Source of the DNA: Candidatus Pantoea bituminis
GTDB taxonomy: Bacteria > Pseudomonadota > Gammaproteobacteria > Enterobacterales > Enterobacteriaceae
Direction: 5' to 3'
DNA length: 64,000 nt
NCBI RefSeq assembly: GCF_018842675.1
Contig: NZ_JAGTWO010000004.1
Location: forward strand, 2,232,001-2,296,000
Shown here: positions 62,416 through 64,000 of the stretch, piece after piece
How the letters are laid out: each line of letters starts with the position of its first letter
Position numbering within the stretch: position 1 is the first letter of the stretch
Position numbers and translations under genes: made by a program
The notes under the pieces: generated by a model
The model's database searches: none
What the model was told of the DNA's origin: nothing
Seen by the model: the letters and a program-made list of their open reading frames with translations, nothing else

Positions 62416-63456
62416 TTACCTCGACGCTTTATGAGCCAGCCAGCGCTGCTGTAACGAACTCAACTGCTGTGCATTGTTTTTCCAGCGCGAGCTCGCTTGC
62501 AAACTTTGGCGAGTAAACGTTCCTCGATGGTACAGCTGAGAGACCCGCTCAGCTTCGATCACGGTCAAACTATCCAGCACACTGATAGCGCCCTGACGCT
62601 GATTACACACCAAAATCATATCGCAACCTGCAGACAACGACTGCTGTGCTCGTTCAGGGTAGCTTCCCATCACCGCTGCCCCCTCCATCGATAAATCGTC
62701 GGAAAAGATGACACCCTCAAAACCCAGCTCTTTGCGCAGCACGGTTTTTAGCCAATACGGCGAACCGCTGGCAGGCAAATCGTCGATCTCAGTATAAATA
62801 ACGTGAGCGGGCATAATGGCATCAAGCGCCTGCTCAGTAATCAGGGTACGAAATATCGCCATATCGTGCTGTCGCAACGTCGCTTCATCGCGCGGATCGC
62901 GTGGCGTCTCTTTATGCGAGTCGGCACTCACGGCACCATGTCCTGGAAAATGCTTGCCGGTGGTTTTCATTCCCGCTTCATGCATACCAGCAATAAAGCG
63001 ACGCGCCACGGCTAGCGCAATCTCAGGATCTTCATGGAAGGCGCGATCGCCAATGGCCGCACTGATATGACCAATGTCCAGAACGGGCGCAAAACTGATA
63101 TCAATGTCTAAAGCGATCATTTCTGCCGCCATTTGCCAGCCCGCCTGCTGTGCCAATTCACCGGCGGTTTGCCCGTCATGCAGCGCAGCGAAAGATTGCA
63201 TCGCAGGTAATTGCGTGAATCCCTCACGGAAACGTTGAACGCGACCGCCTTCCTGATCTACTGCAACCACTAATCGCGTATGTGAAGCTGCGCGAATTTG
63301 CCGCACCAGCTCTGCAAGCTGGGCAGGATCGTGGTAATTGCGGGCAAACAAAATCAGCCCGCCCACTAAAGGATGTTTGAGAATTTCGCGTTCTTCTGCA
63401 TCCAGCTCGTAACCTTCCACGTCCAGCATCAGCGGACCGGGTAAATGTGTAGTCAT
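62416..63456 (-). CDS. nagZ: Beta-N-acetylhexosaminidase NagZ
   Basis: A 346-residue cytosolic glycoside hydrolase family 3 enzyme removing GlcNAc from recycled anhydro-muropeptides, feeding the signal that induces AmpC-type lactamases. Seen: [30 protein letters not shown], the His/Asp dyad in [19 protein letters not shown] near 165-180, and the nucleophile Asp in [15 protein letters not shown] near 248. It is followed by ycfP 37 nt later and preceded by thiK, as in E. coli. Confidence 0.96.
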   Translation of the reverse strand: MTTHLPGPLMLDVEGYELDAEEREILKHPLVGGLILFARNYHDPAQLAELVRQIRAASHTRLVVAVDQEGGRVQRFREGFTQLPAMQSFAALHDGQTAGELAQQAGWQMAAEMIALDIDISFAPVLDIGHISAAIGDRAFHEDPEIALAVARRFIAGMHEAGMKTTGKHFPGHGAVSADSHKETPRDPRDEATLRQHDMAIFRTLITEQALDAIMPAHVIYTEIDDLPASGSPYWLKTVLRKELGFEGVIFSDDLSMEGAAVMGSYPERAQQSLSAGCDMILVCNQRQGAISVLDSLTVIEAERVSQLYHRGTFTRQSLQASSRWKNNAQQLSSLQQRWLAHKASR

Positions 63457-63496
63457 GACCTAAATCCTGTGACTTTACGCAATCAGCATAAAGCGA

Positions 63497-64000
63497 TTAA
63501 ATCTGTTCCCAGCTCTCACGAGCCATCTGTTGCAAAGCTTTTTCGCCGCTTTGCTCAGCGCGTAACTGATACCAACTAGCCATGAGTAAACGCAGCCATG
63601 GCTGCCAGTGGTTTACCTGCCGTTGTAGCTGCGCAAAGGGTAATTGCGCGGCTTGTGCATAGGTTGTTAACCAACGAAGCTGTTGCGTGGGATCGGCAGC
63701 GCATACCGCTGCCAGTTCCAGTGCGATATCACCATCAGCTGCATATTCCCAATCGATAAGATGCAGACTTTCATGCGCCACAATGATGTTTCCGGCATGA
63801 ACATCCATGTGAAGCGGGGCTAATCGCAGCGGCGAAGGTTCGCCAATCCGCGTTAAGCGTTGAAGCGCTTGCAGCCAGGGCAGATTGCGCTGGCGACAAC
63901 GCTGCCAGTATTGCCACAACAGTGGCAAGAGTTTGAGGCGATAACCGGTTAACGGCTGCTGATGCAAATGCCGTAACAGCGCAACGATTTGTGGCACATG
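63497..64000 (-). CDS. thiK: Thiamine kinase ThiK, 5' partial
   Basis: The frame is open to the right window edge, so the N-terminal part (about 100 residues if E. coli length, 274) is outside. Visible: the catalytic loop LHMDVHAGNIIVAHESLHLI (Brenner-type HxDxxxxN) and DWEYAADGDIALELAAVCA with the metal-binding Asp. ThiK phosphorylates thiamine during salvage. It lies upstream of nagZ as in E. coli. Confidence 0.88.
   Translation of the reverse strand, partial: HVPQIVALLRHLHQQPLTGYRLKLLPLLWQYWQRCRQRNLPWLQALQRLTRIGEPSPLRLAPLHMDVHAGNIIVAHESLHLIDWEYAADGDIALELAAVCAADPTQQLRWLTTYAQAAQLPFAQLQRQVNHWQPWLRLLMASWYQLRAEQSGEKALQQMARESWEQI

Overview
The window looks like the chromosome of an enterobacterium, most likely Erwiniaceae (Pantoea/Erwinia group). 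The right half keeps the Escherichia coli order icd-rluE-nudJ-mnmA-hflD-purB-phoPQ-roxA-pepT-potABCD-cobB-lolECD-mfd-ycfJ-ndh-ycfP-nagZ-thiK almost gene for gene, with nagK missing between lolE and cobB. The left half is accessory. No rRNA, tRNA, CRISPR array or insertion sequence was seen.

Region by region: 1-3515 is the 3' end of a contact-dependent inhibition (CDI) locus. It has the toxin end of cdiA with its VENN motif, an AT-rich immunity gene, an opposing symE-like gene, and then displaced 'orphan' toxin/immunity modules in various states of decay. 3780-9756 holds a small unknown gene, an AldB-type aldehyde dehydrogenase, a methyltransferase, a class I glutamine amidotransferase, an EamA transporter and a CaiB-type CoA transferase. 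9758-12090 is the ghrA-ycdX-ycdY group. 12312-18790 holds periplasmic trehalase, a Fur-controlled ferrioxamine-type TonB receptor, a YeaQ/YmgE protein, the flagellar brake YcgR behind a sigma-28-like promoter, and an MscS-family channel. 18859-28949 is a carbohydrate locus: isomerase, FGGY kinase, split transketolase, Rbs-type ABC importer with a DUF2291 lipoprotein, and a divergent SorC-type regulator. Its layout fits the non-oxidative D-apiose route, and two near-identical palindromes (TGAATAWATATTCA) are candidate operators for it. 28984-36390 holds peptidoglycan enzymes (emtA, ldcA) and a run of small, mostly uncharacterised envelope genes, including an unusual secreted Ppx/GppA-like protein. 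36558-64000 is the conserved core.

How the genes work together: toxin and immunity pairs in the CDI locus; import, isomerisation, phosphorylation and C2 transfer in the sugar locus; PhoPQ Mg2+ sensing with an upstream PhoP box; PotABCD polyamine import; LolCDE lipoprotein release; Mfd transcription-coupled repair; and Ndh respiration with a perfect FNR site upstream.

Main caveat: at least twelve otherwise good genes are broken by a single missing base, nine of them clearly inside a homopolymer run (for example C5 read as C4, A7 read as A6). They include rluE, ycfP and ycfJ. One sequence-wide cause, indel error in the assembly, is more likely than twelve separate gene deaths. These genes are listed as pseudogenes because that is what the sequence shows, but most are probably intact in the organism.
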